This document shows positions 33,974-45,466 of a stretch of 64,000 bases of DNA, in pieces (position 1 is the first letter of the stretch; each line of letters starts with the position of its first letter). Source of the stretch: Avena insularis (lineage: Eukaryota > Streptophyta > Magnoliopsida > Poales > Poaceae). The notes under the pieces were generated by a model that made no database searches, was not told the origin of the DNA, and saw only the letters and a program-made list of their open reading frames with translations. The stretch is taken from contig CM042697.1 in assembly GCA_023614405.1 (NCBI GenBank), positions 157,394,149 to 157,458,148 on the forward strand, given 5' to 3'. The position numbers and the translations under genes are program-made.

Positions 33974-34853
33974 ACGATGCCTACTGATGCTTGCTTGCCC
34001 CATGCACCGTCTGGTCCACGCCTTTGCGAACGACGATGTCCTGGGAGTTGCCCATCTGGCTGGGGGTGCCCTCGAGTTGCTGCTTGTTAGCTGTGGTGAC
34101 AAGGAGTTGGACGCGCTCCTGCTGGCGATGAAGCTCTTTTCCCTCGAGGTGCTTCAGCTCCGCGGCTTCCCTCATATTCTTGGTGGGGGTGCTATAGACG
34201 GGTTGCGCCACACCTACATGTGAATCGGTGGCATGGTCCAGTTCTGATGCTAGGTCGTGCCCCTGGTGCTGGATCTTCCTGACGAAGCTGTGGGCCGTGT
34301 TGTACTCATGCATGGTGGCGTTCAGCCCACGCTGGTTAGCCGTGACCTTGGTGGCCTCCTCTAGGAGCTTCTGGCGCGTAGCTTCGAGCGCGGCCGCGGA
34401 AGCTGCCGGGTCTGCCTCGACGATGACCGGAGCGTCCAAGTGCTGGATGGAGGCATTGAGTGGGTCTTGCTCTTGCTCGGGTGCGGAGTTCTCTCCTCCC
34501 GCCCCGCGCTCCTGAGGTGGACGATGGTTTTCGCGGGCGTTTACCACCATGACTTCAATGCAACCACTCACCAAGGCTAGGCCGTGGACGAGGGGCACAT
34601 CGAGGACGGGGGTGACCACGCTGGGGAAAGCCTCAGCGACAGTGGCAACGTAGACACGGATGCCTCCAAAATGCAGGATGGAGCTGTTGGCGGGGAAGGT
34701 GTTCCCGGAGAAGCACGCAGTATTGTCGACGACGCAGTCGAAAGCGCCGAATGTGAGAACGAGGCCGGAGGCCACGCATTCACTGGCGACGAGTGGAAGT
34801 CCCGTGCAGAAGATGATCCCAGCCGAAGCACTATGCCCCACGGTGGGCGCCAA
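33974..34853 (-). pseudogene. Tat-1 gag, N-terminal part
   Basis: A 290-codon frame from 34853 begins at the primer site and is followed by a TAG (33981-33983) seven bases before the inserted element. Residues 110-290 are rich in Glu, Ala and Gln with coiled-coil character, as in the N-terminal region of Tat gag. The first 100 residues may be leader rather than protein, since the frame opens inside the primer site. Confidence 0.55.
34836..34852 (-). other. Tat-1 primer binding site
   Basis: The minus strand reads TGGCGCCCACCGTGGGG two bases after the 5' LTR. TGGCGCC-type sites are usual in Tat and Athila elements. I do not assign the tRNA. Confidence 0.8.
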
Positions 34854-34854
34854 C

Positions 34855-35714
34855 TATCGTGGTGTGGAACACATAGTGCCATAGGGGATGGAAAAGAAGG
34901 GACACTCGGATGCAATCGGTGGCTCACGCAATGGGTTGGGCACGGTAAACTGCAAAAACAGCGACGTACCCAGGTTCGAGGCCCTCTCGGTGAGGTAACA
35001 CCCCTACTCCTGCAAGATGAACTATATGAGGGAGCAAATGCCCTGTACAGATGCTACTTGAGTTGTTTCCTTAGCTACTATCTAGAGCTAGAGGAACATG
35101 GGAACTAGCTACCAACACTTCTATCCTTCTATTCTTGCCTACCTAGAACCCCAGCTCTGCCCTCCCTTATATACTGGTCTGAGGGGGCAGATTACAAATC
35201 AGGCCCTAGGGTTTATTGTTTGGATATGGGTTTACCGGATGGGGCTGGCTATAGGGCCCAGCCGGTGGGCAGGACCCAGTCCTCCCTTCTTTTAGCATCA
35301 TCCTCTTATTTAGCGGTCACCTGGGCTTCCTTTGGGGAGTCACCCTTGATTTAACGGTCACCCGGACTGCTTTTGCCATTCAGCCGACCGCTTTGCTTTA
35401 CCTTCGTCGTGTAGCGCTAGTCATGACAGCAGGCCAGCATTCCTGATGACGAGGGAGAGCCAGAGGCGTACCCCGCAAGGAGCGTCAACCCTTCCATGCT
35501 CTCCATCGAATCCGAGGTGAGCCGGGTGGAAGCGGCCACCCGGCCAATTCTTCTGGCTATCGGCTAGACGGGCCAGCTGGGAAGGTTATAAGCCCACCCG
35601 GGCGGTGTTCGCCAACCAGCTGGAGTTGTCCTTCTTGAGGGCTAGACGGCCTGTTACTTCTGGAGCCGGCATACTTGTGCTTGGCTTTCCCCACCCGGGG
35701 GTTATCCCTCGACA
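34855..35714 (-). repeat. Tat-1 5' LTR with TATA box
   Basis: This LTR pairs with 16290-17134. Its inner end reads TATCGTGG where the partner has TGTCGTGG, so the terminal TG (plus view) is mutated. The minus-strand core promoter is TATATAAGG at 35165-35173, conserved in both LTRs. Confidence 0.9.
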
Positions 35715-35719
35715 ATGAA

Positions 35720-36525
35720 TATGTGTAACACTACTATCGAGATCCAATAGAAATAAACCACTCATCATCGGTGCATGACCATAAAAGATTTCATTCATAT
35801 AAATCGAACAACCATTGTTCTTGGATTTAAATGAATAACCACTTCACATAAAACATGATCCGGATACAATGTTAATGCTCAGTGCTGGTACCAGATAACA
35901 ATTATTCAAGTTTATAACTAATCCCGATGGTAAGTGGAGAGGTAGCGTTCCGACGGCGATCACATCAACACTTGATCCATTGCCGACACACATCTTGACC
36001 TCACCCCTTGCTAGGGGTCGCTTGTTCCGCAGCCCCTAATTCGAGTTACAAATATTAGCAATTGAACAGATATAAAATACCTAGGTGCTACTGCGAGTAC
36101 TAGTCAAGTACACATCAATAACATGTATATCATATATACCTTTATTTGCCTTACCGGCCTTCTTTTCTGCCAAATACTTGGGGCAGTTGCGCTTCTAGTG
36201 GCTAGTCCCCTTGAAATAATCGCACTCGGTATCAGACTTAGGGCCAACTCAGGGTTTCTTTTCAGGCACGGCAACCGGCTTGCCGCCCTTCTTTCCCTTC
36301 TATTTACCCTTCTTGTCTTTCTTGAAACTAGTGGTCTTATTGATCATCAACACTTGATGTTCTTTCTTGATCTCCACTTCTACAGTTTTAAGCATTGACA
36401 GAAGCTTGGGGACATACTTCTTCATGCCTTGCATGTTATAGTTCATGAAGAAGCTCTTATAGCTAGGTGGTAGAGACTAGAAAACACGATGGATGCCTAA
36501 GTCAATGGGAATCGTTATTCCCAAG
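35720..36525 (-). pseudogene. Copia-1 gag end, zinc knuckle and protease remains
   Basis: Minus-strand frames across 36310-36525 resemble the gag C-terminus (SLPPSYKSFFMNYNMQGMKK). A decayed knuckle with lysine-rich tail lies near 36140-36260. The protease to pre-integrase region lies at 35725-36000 (LFLLDLDSSVTHIH joins the block at 16156-16284 across Tat-1). Stops and shifts are frequent. Confidence 0.82.
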
Positions 36526-36530
36526 GACAC

Positions 36531-39500
36531 TGTAAGATCCCTCCTTTATAAAGGAAAAGGATCCCTGTGATTGCAATGCTAGTCCCTGGATCATTGCTAG
36601 CATCCATAGTTTAAGATGAAGTTCACAGATACAAAGGTCATTTATTACATTCATTCCAGAGATAAGCATAGTCTTTACAACTCAAGGCCACAGGCCTAAT
36701 ACAAGTGTTTGAATAAGTAAATAAATATAAGTCTTCATCTTCATGTGCCACAGGCAAACATGTTGAGTGTAGACTCATGACACCTAATCCTCATCAGAGT
36801 AACCTGCAACATCACAAGTTACAGTACAAGGGGTCAATACTTTGGAATAGTATTGGCAAGTGATTCCTTAGTATATTTTAAGTGGACTAGATACTATATG
36901 CAAATTTGGCTAAGTGTAGCTTGGCTTACTTTGCTCAAAATAGGTTTTGCCTATTAGTTGAAATCACTAAGTTTTTCTTTGTCAAAACTTTTCCCAAGGA
37001 ACCACCAATAGACATTGAGGTCCTTCACCCTTGTTCACCCACAAATTTTTACTTAGAAATTGGGATGAGGAGATTCTTGATAGCTTCCATGCCTTGATGC
37101 TCAAGTTGTCCATTGCCATGGACTTGGCTAAGTACTTAGATTTTTCCATCTACAGAGGTTGTGCACTTTCCCCACCAGACTTGGTTTCACCAAGACAGGA
37201 CCTTTCAGAATCCTTCCCTTAGACCAAATGGACGCGCTCCAACCTATCATTCCCACTACCACCAACTGTCCAAATGGCTAATTTCTAGCAACTTATGTGA
37301 TCCAGGCAGAGCCCATATTTCCAAGTGGCTGCACTAGAAGCTTCTCAACACTTGGCCTCTAAAATCTCTTTGTTCCTGGGTGGCTTACCACAAGTGAGAT
37401 ACACAAGGTAAACCATAGCCATGGGCCTTGTGTAACCACTCAACCAAAAACCACCAATCAAGTCCCTTTCCACCCAGGTGATTCATTGACTTAGTTGTTT
37501 TATTAAGTAAAACAAGTCAAAAGACTTAGAAATATTTTCATCATAGCATGTATAATTCACCAACCCTTCTTTGCTACTAGCTAGGCTAAGCATGGCATAG
37601 ATAGTAACTTAACTTGGAAATTTCCTAGCAATTCTACAACTACTTAGGATTTCCCATCATGGCATTAGGCAAAAAAATATTAACATGCAAGACTTAGCAA
37701 AATATTTCTAATGCTTAGTATAAAACATAGGGATGGAAATATCATGAAGTACCACTTGCCTTGGTAGTTGGGAGAGTAGCACTCTTCACAATCACAATCA
37801 CTAGCACCAAAATCTACACATAGAATATAGCTACAATCACATACAAGATATATTCAACCAAAAATATATATGCATGCATGCAAGATGCTAAGTGATGATT
37901 TTTAGAACTCAGCCAAGCAAGTGCATAGTACTGAATCTTAAACAAGTCAAAAACTTGCCAAACCAAGTTTATTTGACACTAAAAACAATTCCTAAACATT
38001 TCATATACTCAAATAAGCCCTACACATGTTTATGCAAATAAAGCTATTTTAATAGAAGCAAAACTTTAAACACATTGCATAAATGGAAAGGGCTTGCTCT
38101 CCTGATTCCAACGGTACAAAATTTGTCAAATTCTAATGTGGGGATCAAAAGTTATAGCTAATTCAAAATTGGATATAAATCAGATTCAAAATCTGTTTTA
38201 AAATCAAACCCTAGCCACGCGTATGTTTCCTATTGGCCGATACCGTTTCACTCAGGATCACCCTTCCGCGCCGTCAGATCAAGTTAGATCCAACGCGCCA
38301 GATCAAAAGAAAACGTTTCGCCCAGATCTAATTTAAACCGCAAGATCTACATCTAACGGCTGCGACTGGCGGCGGCGTGTCTGTCAGTGGCGGTGCCGGC
38401 AGGACCATAGCCTAGCGGCGCTAGCGGCGGCGACTGGCGGCGCCGTGTCTGTCAGCGGCGGTGCCGGTGTTCTAGGTCGCCCGGGGAGGGGAGAGGATGC
38501 TCACCAGAACCGCCGTGTCGAGGTGAAGCTCAACGTGTCTCTGGTTGGCGAAGGGGCGCTCGGAGTCGTCGGGGATTCCTCGCCGGAGTTCGCGAATGCG
38601 TCGGGTACGGCTGCTGGTCGACGTTGGCGAGGTTCTGCGTCGCGCTAAGACAAGAGGAGGACACCGTTAGATGCGCAAGACATTGGGGGTCTTAGGCGTA
38701 TCAAATAGAGGGCAAGGGGCGGCTGGTACTTACGGGGAGAGGTCGCCGGAGTTCGAGCAGAGAGTGGCGGCGCTCAGTCGTTGTCATTGCCGAGGCTGCA
38801 TACCATGCGCGAGCAAAAGGGAGGTGTCAGTAGATGCGCACGGAGCTGCAGAGCATGCTAGTATGAATCATGGACAGAGGGGGGCACAGTGCTCACCGGA
38901 ATTCGTCGGCGAGGTCGTCGGAACAGCGGCAGTGTCTGGCGAGTTGCGAGCAGCCTGGTAGCGTGGAGAGGAAATTGGGTGAGGGGAAATGGCCGCGAGA
39001 GGGAGGGGCTTAAGTAGGCAGGAGCTCGACAAGAAACACCTAGTGAATCAATGCCAATTACGCCGCGGAATCAACGCAGCAACGGCTAGCGGCGACGTGC
39101 TCCTCGTGAAATTTGGGGGAAGACAATGATGACATGGACAGGGCCCGCTTGTCAGCGAATAGAACAGAGAGGGAGTGGGGTCTGAGTGTCAGCGACTCTG
39201 GGGGTGCTTCTGCGCGTGAGAGAGAGAGAGGCGACCCAGGTGGGCTAGCTGGGCTGGATCTGCTGATGGGCTCAAAGTCTGGCGCCGGCCCTTTTCATTT
39301 TCTTTATTCCTTTTCTATTTCTGATTTGTTTTTTTGGAATGAATTTCAAATGATTTCAAACTCAAATTGAAATCAAATCTTTTCAGGAATTTTGTAGGGT
39401 GCAACATTCACAATTCTAGGCATAGAAACATGTGGTCTCTCTGTTCAAGCTAGGTTCTTTTGAATAAACAGTGCTATAGCACTTGATTTGGAAATGTTTT

Positions 39501-39763
39501 AAAAAATGGTTTTGAAACCATTTTTATTTTGTATATATTTTGTCCAACTCCACACTTAATCCAATCAACAAGGAAGCAAACAAAATTGGTTTAAAACACT
39601 TAAGCTCTCAAATGGGGATGGTCATTTGATTTAAGTTTGCTCACATAAAATGATAGCACTATGTGCTTCTGTTTTCTTGAAAATGGTTTGAAAATGATCT
39701 CAACATTTTATGCATGCATGAATGATATGCAATCTTTAAAATCATGATTTTAGGGATGTTACA
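36531..39763 (-). repeat. Gypsy-B 3' LTR with local duplication
   Basis: The LTR opens TGTAAGATCC and ends GGGATGTTACA. It is about 43 bp longer than its partner. A 38-bp GC-rich segment at 38362-38399 is an imperfect copy of 38430-38467 and replaces a short sequence near 47941-47958 in the other LTR. The TACTTAAG-like promoter element lies near 39008. Confidence 0.93.
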
Positions 39764-39781
39764 AATCTAACCCCCTTAAGG
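39764..39781 (-). other. Gypsy-B polypurine tract
   Basis: The minus strand carries the same TTAAGGGGGTTAGATT as Gypsy-A directly before the LTR. It overlaps the last codons of the polyprotein. Confidence 0.8.
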
Positions 39782-42700
39782 TGAATCTCGCCCTCGAGAT
39801 TCGGATTGGCTAGCAAATAGGTGAGGGTGGTCTTTCCGAAGATCATCTTCTCTTTCCCATGTTGCTTCCTCTTCGGAATAATGATTCCACTGCACTTTGC
39901 ATAACTTGATAGTCTTAGTCCTTGTGACTCTTTCTACAGTCTCAAGAATCTTGATAGGTTTCTCTTCATAAGTGAGATCACTTTCTAGTTGAACCTCCTC
40001 CAAAGGTATAGTATCCTTCAAAGAAGTTTCTTCCATTTCTGGATGACATTTCTTAAGTTGACTCACATGAAACACATTATGGACAGCTGACAGAGATTCT
40101 GGCAGTTCAATTTCATAGGCAACTTCTCCTTTGCAACTCAAAATCTTGAATGGCCCAACATATCTTGGTGCCAATTTTCCTTTGGCTCCGAATCTCTTCA
40201 CTCCACGAAGTGGTGACACTCTAAGATAAGCTCTATCTCCAACTTCGTAGGTGACTTCTCTACGCTTAGAATCTGCGTAGCTTTTCTGTCGGGACTGTGC
40301 TATCTTCAACCTGTCCTTAACCAATTTGACCTTCTCTTTGGCTTCCTTGATAAGATCTGGTCCGAATAAACTTCTTTCTCCCACACCATTCCATAACAAT
40401 GGGGTGGTACACTTTCTTCCGTAGAGAAACTCAAACGGTGCCATCTCAATACTGGCTTGATAGCTGTTGTTATAAGAAAATTCTGCGTAAGGCAGACTTT
40501 CATCCCAACTGGCTCCATAGTCTAGGGCACATGCCCTCAACATGTCTTCAAGAATCTGATTAGTCCTTTCTGTTTGTCCATCGGTTTGAGGATGAAACCT
40601 CGTTCCTAATGACTCATGTAACTGTCTCCAAAAATGGGAAGTGAATTGAGTTCCCCTATCAGACACAATACTCTTGGGCACTCCATGTAGACATACAATT
40701 CTACTCATGTAGATTCTGGCTAACTTAGCACTTGTGTAGGTTGTCTTCACGGGTATGAAATGAGCCACTTGAGTTAGGCGATCCACTACTACCCAAATAG
40801 AATCGTATCCTGTCCGGGTCCTTGGTAATCCGGTGATGAAATCCATACCAATCTTGTCCCACTTCCAATCAGGAATAGGTAGTGGCTGAAGCAAACCTGC
40901 TGGTTTCTGATGTTCCGCTTTTACTCTACTACACACATCACACAAAGTAATATGTTCGGCGATGTCCTTCTTGAGATTATTCCACCAAAATCTTTCCTTC
41001 ATGTCCATGTACATTTTGGTGTTACCCGGATGAATGGAATATGGTGAGTTGTGTGCTTCTTGCAAAATCAGTTTCCGCAGCTCCGGATCTTGTGGAACAC
41101 ATATACGTTTCCCATGCCATAAAGTACCCTGTTCGTCTTCATGGAACTCTTTGGATTTTCCTTTGCCAATCTTTTCTTTAATCTCTTCGATTTCCTTATC
41201 CATCTTCTGGCCTTCTTTGATCTTGTCCAACAAAGTGGTTTGAACATCCAAAGGCATGAGATGTCCTTCAGGCACAATCTCCAATCTGAGTTTTCTAAAT
41301 TGGGTACACAGATCATCTGGCAATTCTCCTTTGGTAAGGCCATTCACAAAAACCTTACGACTTAGAGCATCTTCTACAACATTTGCTTTACCGGGGTGGT
41401 ATTGTAAACTTAAGTCATAGTCCTTGATAAGTTCTAGCCATCTTCTTTGTCTCATATTGATTTCCTTCTGAGTGAAGATATACTTCAAACTCTTGTGATT
41501 TGTGAATACTTCACAACGTTTTCCCAAAAGATAGTGTCTCCATGTTTTTAGTGCATGGACGACAGAGGCTAACTCTAAATCATGAGTAGGGTAGTTCACT
41601 TCATGAGTTTTGAGTTGTCTCGAGGCATAAGCCACAACTTTACCGTCTTGCATAAGTACTGCACCCAAACCTTGATGAGATGCATCACAATATACTTGGA
41701 AATCTTTTTCCAAATCCGGCAGACACAAGACTGGTGCTGTCACAAGTCTCTTCTTTAATTCCTGAAAGCTGAGTTCACAACCTTCAGACCAAGCAAACTT
41801 CTTGTCTTTCTTTAACAATTCTGTCATAGGCTTAGCAACCTTAGAGAAATTCTCAATGAACCTTCTGTAGTAACCTGCTAAGCCAAGGAAACTACGAACT
41901 TCTTTCACGGACTTGGGAGATTCCCATTCGATTCTGACTGAAACTTTAGCAGGATCAACTGCTACACCATCCTTTGTCATAACATGACCAAGAAAACCAA
42001 CTTCATCCAACCAAAACTCACACTTGCTGAATTTGGCATAAAGTTTATGCTCTCTTAACTTCTCAAGTATCAAGCGCAAATGTCCTTCATGCTCTTCTTT
42101 GCTCTTGGAGTAGACTAAGATGTCATCGATGAAAACGACAACAAACTTGTCAAGGAATTCCATGAACACCTTGTTCATCATATTCATGAAGTATGCTGGA
42201 GCATTGGTCAAACCAAAAGGCATTACGGTATACTCATACAATCCATACCTTGTGGTGAACGCTGTTTTAGGTATGTCTTGCTCTCTTATCTTGAGTTGAA
42301 AATAGCCTGACCTTAGATTAATCTTTGAGAACACACAAGCTCCTTCTAGCTGATCAAACAAGTCGTTGATTCTAGAGAAAGGGTATTTGTTCTTGATAGT
42401 TACCTCATTGAGTGAACGGTAATCTATGCATAACCTTTGACTTCTATCTTTCTTCTCTACGAACAAAACTGGGGCTCCCCAAGATGAAGAACTTGGTTGA
42501 ATAAATCCTTTCTGCAACTGTTCTCCAAGTTGTTTCTTGAGTTCTTTCAGTTCATCAACTGACATTTTATAAGGTCTCTTTGCTATTGTTCCAGACCCTG
42601 GTACCAAATCTATAAGAAATTCCACATCTCTATCTGGTGGCATTCCTGGCAATTCTTCCGGAAACACATCTGGATACTCACTCACAATTGGCACCCTGTC

Positions 42701-44245
42701 CATGCTAACCCCCTTAAGAGAATTTAGCTTACTTCCTTTGGATTCAAAGTTGGACTTGAATTTAATCCGCTTTCTTTCCGGGGTTGTGAGTGCAACAGTA
42801 CGATTGGCACAATCTAGTACTCCTTCATACTTAGCCATCCAATCCATTCCCAATATTACGTCCAGTCCTTGGGAATCTAGGATTATCAGACTCACTGGAA
42901 ATTTATGCTTTCCAAACTCTATTACTAGATCCCGACATCCAAGACTTACTATCATATCTCCACCCGGAGAACTAACTTTTATTGGACACCCAATGTTTTC
43001 AGTTGGAAACCCATTTCTATCAACAAATGCTTTTGATATGAATGAATGCGATGCTCCAGTATCAAAAAGAACAAATGCTGGAATAGAATTGAGTCTGAAC
43101 TTACCAGCAACAGCATCAGGTTCCTCATAGACCTCCTCCACACTGATGTGGTTCACCTGTCCCTTCTGAAAAGGGTTGGGCTTGTTGGGTCCTTCAACTT
43201 TCTTTTCTGGGCAGTCATTTGCATAATGCCCCATCTTCTTGCACTTGAAGCATTCAACCTGACTGATGTCTCTCTTAACAGGCTGGCTTCCACTTCCACT
43301 TCCATTACCACTGTGGTGGCTCTTATGTCCACTCGTGTGGTTCTTGTATTTGTCATTGTCATGACTACGGTGATGCTTGTTGTCATGACGGTTGTGGTTG
43401 TGGTGCTTGTTGAATTTCCCATGCTTGTGGGATCCTGAGCTTCCACTGTCATCATAATGAGATCGTTTGTGAGACGATCCCGAGCTGTGCTTGTTAGAGT
43501 GCTTTCTCTTTCTACTCTCAACTTGCTTCATTTTGTTCTCCAAAATAGCAGCCTTGTCACAGAGCGACTGATAAGTGGGAACATAGGCCACAGCCAATTG
43601 CAGATTCAGCTCATCATTCAAGCCTTCAAGAAATTTTTCCTTTCTCTTAGCATCGGTGTCAACTTCATCCAGTGCATAACGCGCCAGATTGTTGAACTCC
43701 TCAATATATTCAGCCAATCTGCGGTGGCGCTGCTTCAGATTATGGAACTCTTTCTTTTTCAGACTCATCACTCCTGATGAGATATGAGCAGTGCGAAAGC
43801 CATCCTCAAAGATAGCCCATGTCACTTCATCTATGGGAGTGGTGATCTGGAAGTTGTCCCACCAAGTGGCGGCTGGTCCTTCCAGCAGATGTGCTGCAAA
43901 TCTGACCTTTTCAGCATCCGTACAGCCCATGGTTACCAAGTCCTTGTTCACTGAGCATAGCCAGTCATTGGCCACCATGGGATCAGTCGTTCCTGAGAAA
44001 TTTGCTGGCCTCAATCTCAAGAACCTGGTAAGCATATCAAAGCCCGGTGGGTTGTTGTTGTTGTTATTGTTGTTATTGTTGTTGTTATTGTTGTTGTTGT
44101 TGTTTTGGTTCTGGATGAACGTCGTCATCATCTGCATTAGCTGAGTTTGAGCAGTCATCATTTGTTGCATTTCTGGAGTGATGTTGTTGTTGTTGTTGTT
44201 GGGGTTGGGGTTTGCACGACGGGGAAGCATCTGTGGTTTGTTCAA
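39776..44245 (-). CDS. Gypsy-B gag-pol polyprotein, open frame with active-site lesions
   Basis: The frame is 1489 codons without a stop. Gag spans residues 1-390, with poly-Asn (about 47-65), a His-rich basic region (245-320) and a CCHC knuckle ([14 protein letters not shown], 332-345). Protease has LFDTGAS near 394. RT has FVVVFIDD with Asp 707 and 708. RNase H has [11 protein letters not shown] near 851 and an altered TNHKSL at 915-920, where the third catalytic Asp is Asn (codon 41498-41500). Integrase has HHCC near 1065-1105, Asp 1135, Asp 1196 and Glu 1226. Six residues are missing after Arg 1216 (junction 40597/40598), so D-x35-E is now D-x29-E. A chromodomain lies near 1430-1480. A second ATG six codons downstream matches the Gypsy-A start. 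It would yield particles but probably no integration. Confidence 0.95.
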   Translation of the reverse strand: MNKPQMLPRRANPNPNNNNNNITPEMQQMMTAQTQLMQMMTTFIQNQNNNNNNNNNNNNNNNNNNPPGFDMLTRFLRLRPANFSGTTDPMVANDWLCSVNKDLVTMGCTDAEKVRFAAHLLEGPAATWWDNFQITTPIDEVTWAIFEDGFRTAHISSGVMSLKKKEFHNLKQRHRRLAEYIEEFNNLARYALDEVDTDAKRKEKFLEGLNDELNLQLAVAYVPTYQSLCDKAAILENKMKQVESRKRKHSNKHSSGSSHKRSHYDDSGSSGSHKHGKFNKHHNHNRHDNKHHRSHDNDKYKNHTSGHKSHHSGNGSGSGSQPVKRDISQVECFKCKKMGHYANDCPEKKVEGPNKPNPFQKGQVNHISVEEVYEEPDAVAGKFRLNSIPAFVLFDTGASHSFISKAFVDRNGFPTENIGCPIKVSSPGGDMIVSLGCRDLVIEFGKHKFPVSLIILDSQGLDVILGMDWMAKYEGVLDCANRTVALTTPERKRIKFKSNFESKGSKLNSLKGVSMDRVPIVSEYPDVFPEELPGMPPDRDVEFLIDLVPGSGTIAKRPYKMSVDELKELKKQLGEQLQKGFIQPSSSSWGAPVLFVEKKDRSQRLCIDYRSLNEVTIKNKYPFSRINDLFDQLEGACVFSKINLRSGYFQLKIREQDIPKTAFTTRYGLYEYTVMPFGLTNAPAYFMNMMNKVFMEFLDKFVVVFIDDILVYSKSKEEHEGHLRLILEKLREHKLYAKFSKCEFWLDEVGFLGHVMTKDGVAVDPAKVSVRIEWESPKSVKEVRSFLGLAGYYRRFIENFSKVAKPMTELLKKDKKFAWSEGCELSFQELKKRLVTAPVLCLPDLEKDFQVYCDASHQGLGAVLMQDGKVVAYASRQLKTHEVNYPTHDLELASVVHALKTWRHYLLGKRCEVFTNHKSLKYIFTQKEINMRQRRWLELIKDYDLSLQYHPGKANVVEDALSRKVFVNGLTKGELPDDLCTQFRKLRLEIVPEGHLMPLDVQTTLLDKIKEGQKMDKEIEEIKEKIGKGKSKEFHEDEQGTLWHGKRICVPQDPELRKLILQEAHNSPYSIHPGNTKMYMDMKERFWWNNLKKDIAEHITLCDVCSRVKAEHQKPAGLLQPLPIPDWKWDKIGMDFITGLPRTRTGYDSIWVVVDRLTQVAHFIPVKTTYTSAKLARIYMSRIVCLHGVPKSIVSDRGTQFTSHFWRQLHESLGTRFHPQTDGQTERTNQILEDMLRACALDYGASWDESLPYAEFSYNNSYQASIEMAPFEFLYGRKCTTPLLWNGVGERSLFGPDLIKEAKEKVKLVKDRLKIAQSRQKSYADSKRREVTYEVGDRAYLRVSPLRGVKRFGAKGKLAPRYVGPFKILSCKGEVAYEIELPESLSAVHNVFHVSQLKKCHPEMEETSLKDTIPLEEVQLESDLTYEEKPIKILETVERVTRTKTIKLCKVQWNHYSEEEATWEREDDLRKDHPHLFASQSESRGRDSP
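44051..44104 (-). repeat. AAC/AAT microsatellite encoding poly-Asn in Gypsy-B gag
   Basis: GTT triplets with several ATT interruptions encode about 18 asparagines. The homologous run in Gypsy-A is longer and purer. Confidence 0.9.
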
Positions 44246-44462
44246 ATAGAGATAAGAATGAGATACCCATAGATGCTTTCATGCACATTACATCACATAA
44301 GCAAACACAAAGTATGCATCACAAAGATAAAAGTTCAACAACAAAATAACAAGTTCACAAAGTAGAACACACACAAATAACAAGCCATCCACATGTCGGA
44401 TGGTCAAATAACAAGTCCTCAAACAACAAGTATGATAATAAAAGATAAACGAGTAGTCAAAT

Positions 44463-45267
44463 CTACTCCTCGGCATCAATCTCCTCCTCGACAATGGTAA
44501 GACCTGTGTTCTCCATCGCGTTCTTGTATTCCTCAACACTAGTGGTCAAGGTCTCTATCTTGGCCTTGAGAGCCCTCTTTTGGGAACGAAGTCTCTCAAT
44601 CACCGTGTGCTGCTGCTCCAGCTCGAAGTCCTTGGACTGCAGTTCTTCAGTCATGTCCCGGATCTTCTTGTTCCTATCCTGGACACGCTTCTCCTGACTC
44701 TTGAACTTCCTGTCCTGGGTCTCGAACTTCGCCTCCATTTCCTTGACTATCTCGTCTTGCTGCGCGAAGAGCTTGTCCTTCTCGCGAAGCTGCACCTGGA
44801 GCTCGTCATTGCTGAGCATGACATTGGTCCTGTCAGTGTCCACGTGCCTAATGAGAGACTCTAAGTCCTGGAGGTACAGACGTATCGGCTCTGCTGCGTC
44901 CCTCGAATCGTCCTCGAAGTCGATGGACTCTCCATCCTCATCACGTCTTCCAAAGACGTGGAAGTGGGTACCTCTAACCTGTCGGGAGTGTCGCCCTAGC
45001 GCACGCCCCATCGAGATCCTGCATAACTACCTCAAGGCCTCTCCTCACATCGCGTGCATGAGCTTGAAGACAATGGCCTCCGTGGTAGGCTCTCAAGGCG
45101 TCCGGGCTGGTTCACCTTGAAGCCCTAGAGGTCCTTCCTCTCAAACTTGGTGAGGGTATGCACCATGATGGTGGGAAGAGGGAGATTGAGCAAAGTGGTA
45201 AGCTCAACGATACGCGGACCAAAGCGGTAACACGGAACTCCTCAACAGTCTTGATGGTAATAGGCAT
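44463..45267 (-). pseudogene. Gypsy-B ORF B, N-terminus broken
   Basis: The C-terminal 182 codons (45011-44463) are open and continue a long Lys/Glu-rich coiled coil (LREKDKLFAQQDEIVKEMEA near the middle) to an acidic end. Upstream to the ATG at 45267 the homologous N-terminal block is present but out of frame, with a TAG replacing a Trp codon near 45127 and small indels. The two copies are thus broken at opposite ends. The function is not recognised. Confidence 0.72.
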
Positions 45268-45466
45268 CTATTTATAAGATAGAAAAGTTAGAACAACACA
45301 AATCAAGATAAAACAAAAGACATAACATCACATACATATCCTTGGGAAGCAAAACACACAAGTCATGCATACATGAAACCATTACAACAACCAAGGTTCA
45401 ATCTTATTTTAAAGCAACATTTTGGAAAATAAGGTGATAGGTGGTGGTCCAACTAACGAAGTACAT

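Larger units (their letters stand above)
16290..35714 (-). mobile_element. Tat-1: Tat-lineage Gypsy retrotransposon with an antisense gene
   Basis: LTRs at 16290-17134 and 34855-35714, a TGGCGCC-type primer site, a GGGGACTAG polypurine tract and flanking ATGAA duplications (16285-16289 and 35715-35719) define the element. It reads on the minus strand. Gag, DGGSS protease, RT, two successive RNase H-like segments and integrase mark the Tat branch of Ty3/Gypsy. A spliced gene on the opposite strand lies between integrase and the 3' LTR. An Athila-like element (27490-33973) interrupts gag. Numerous stops make it non-autonomous. By eye about 24 differences lie in the first 335 bp of the two LTRs. 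Confidence 0.92.

Noticed and set aside
36123..36398. 91-codon plus-strand hydrophobic frame
   Set aside because: It runs antisense to the basic zinc-knuckle region of Copia-1 gag; Lys codons read as Phe and Leu on the other strand.
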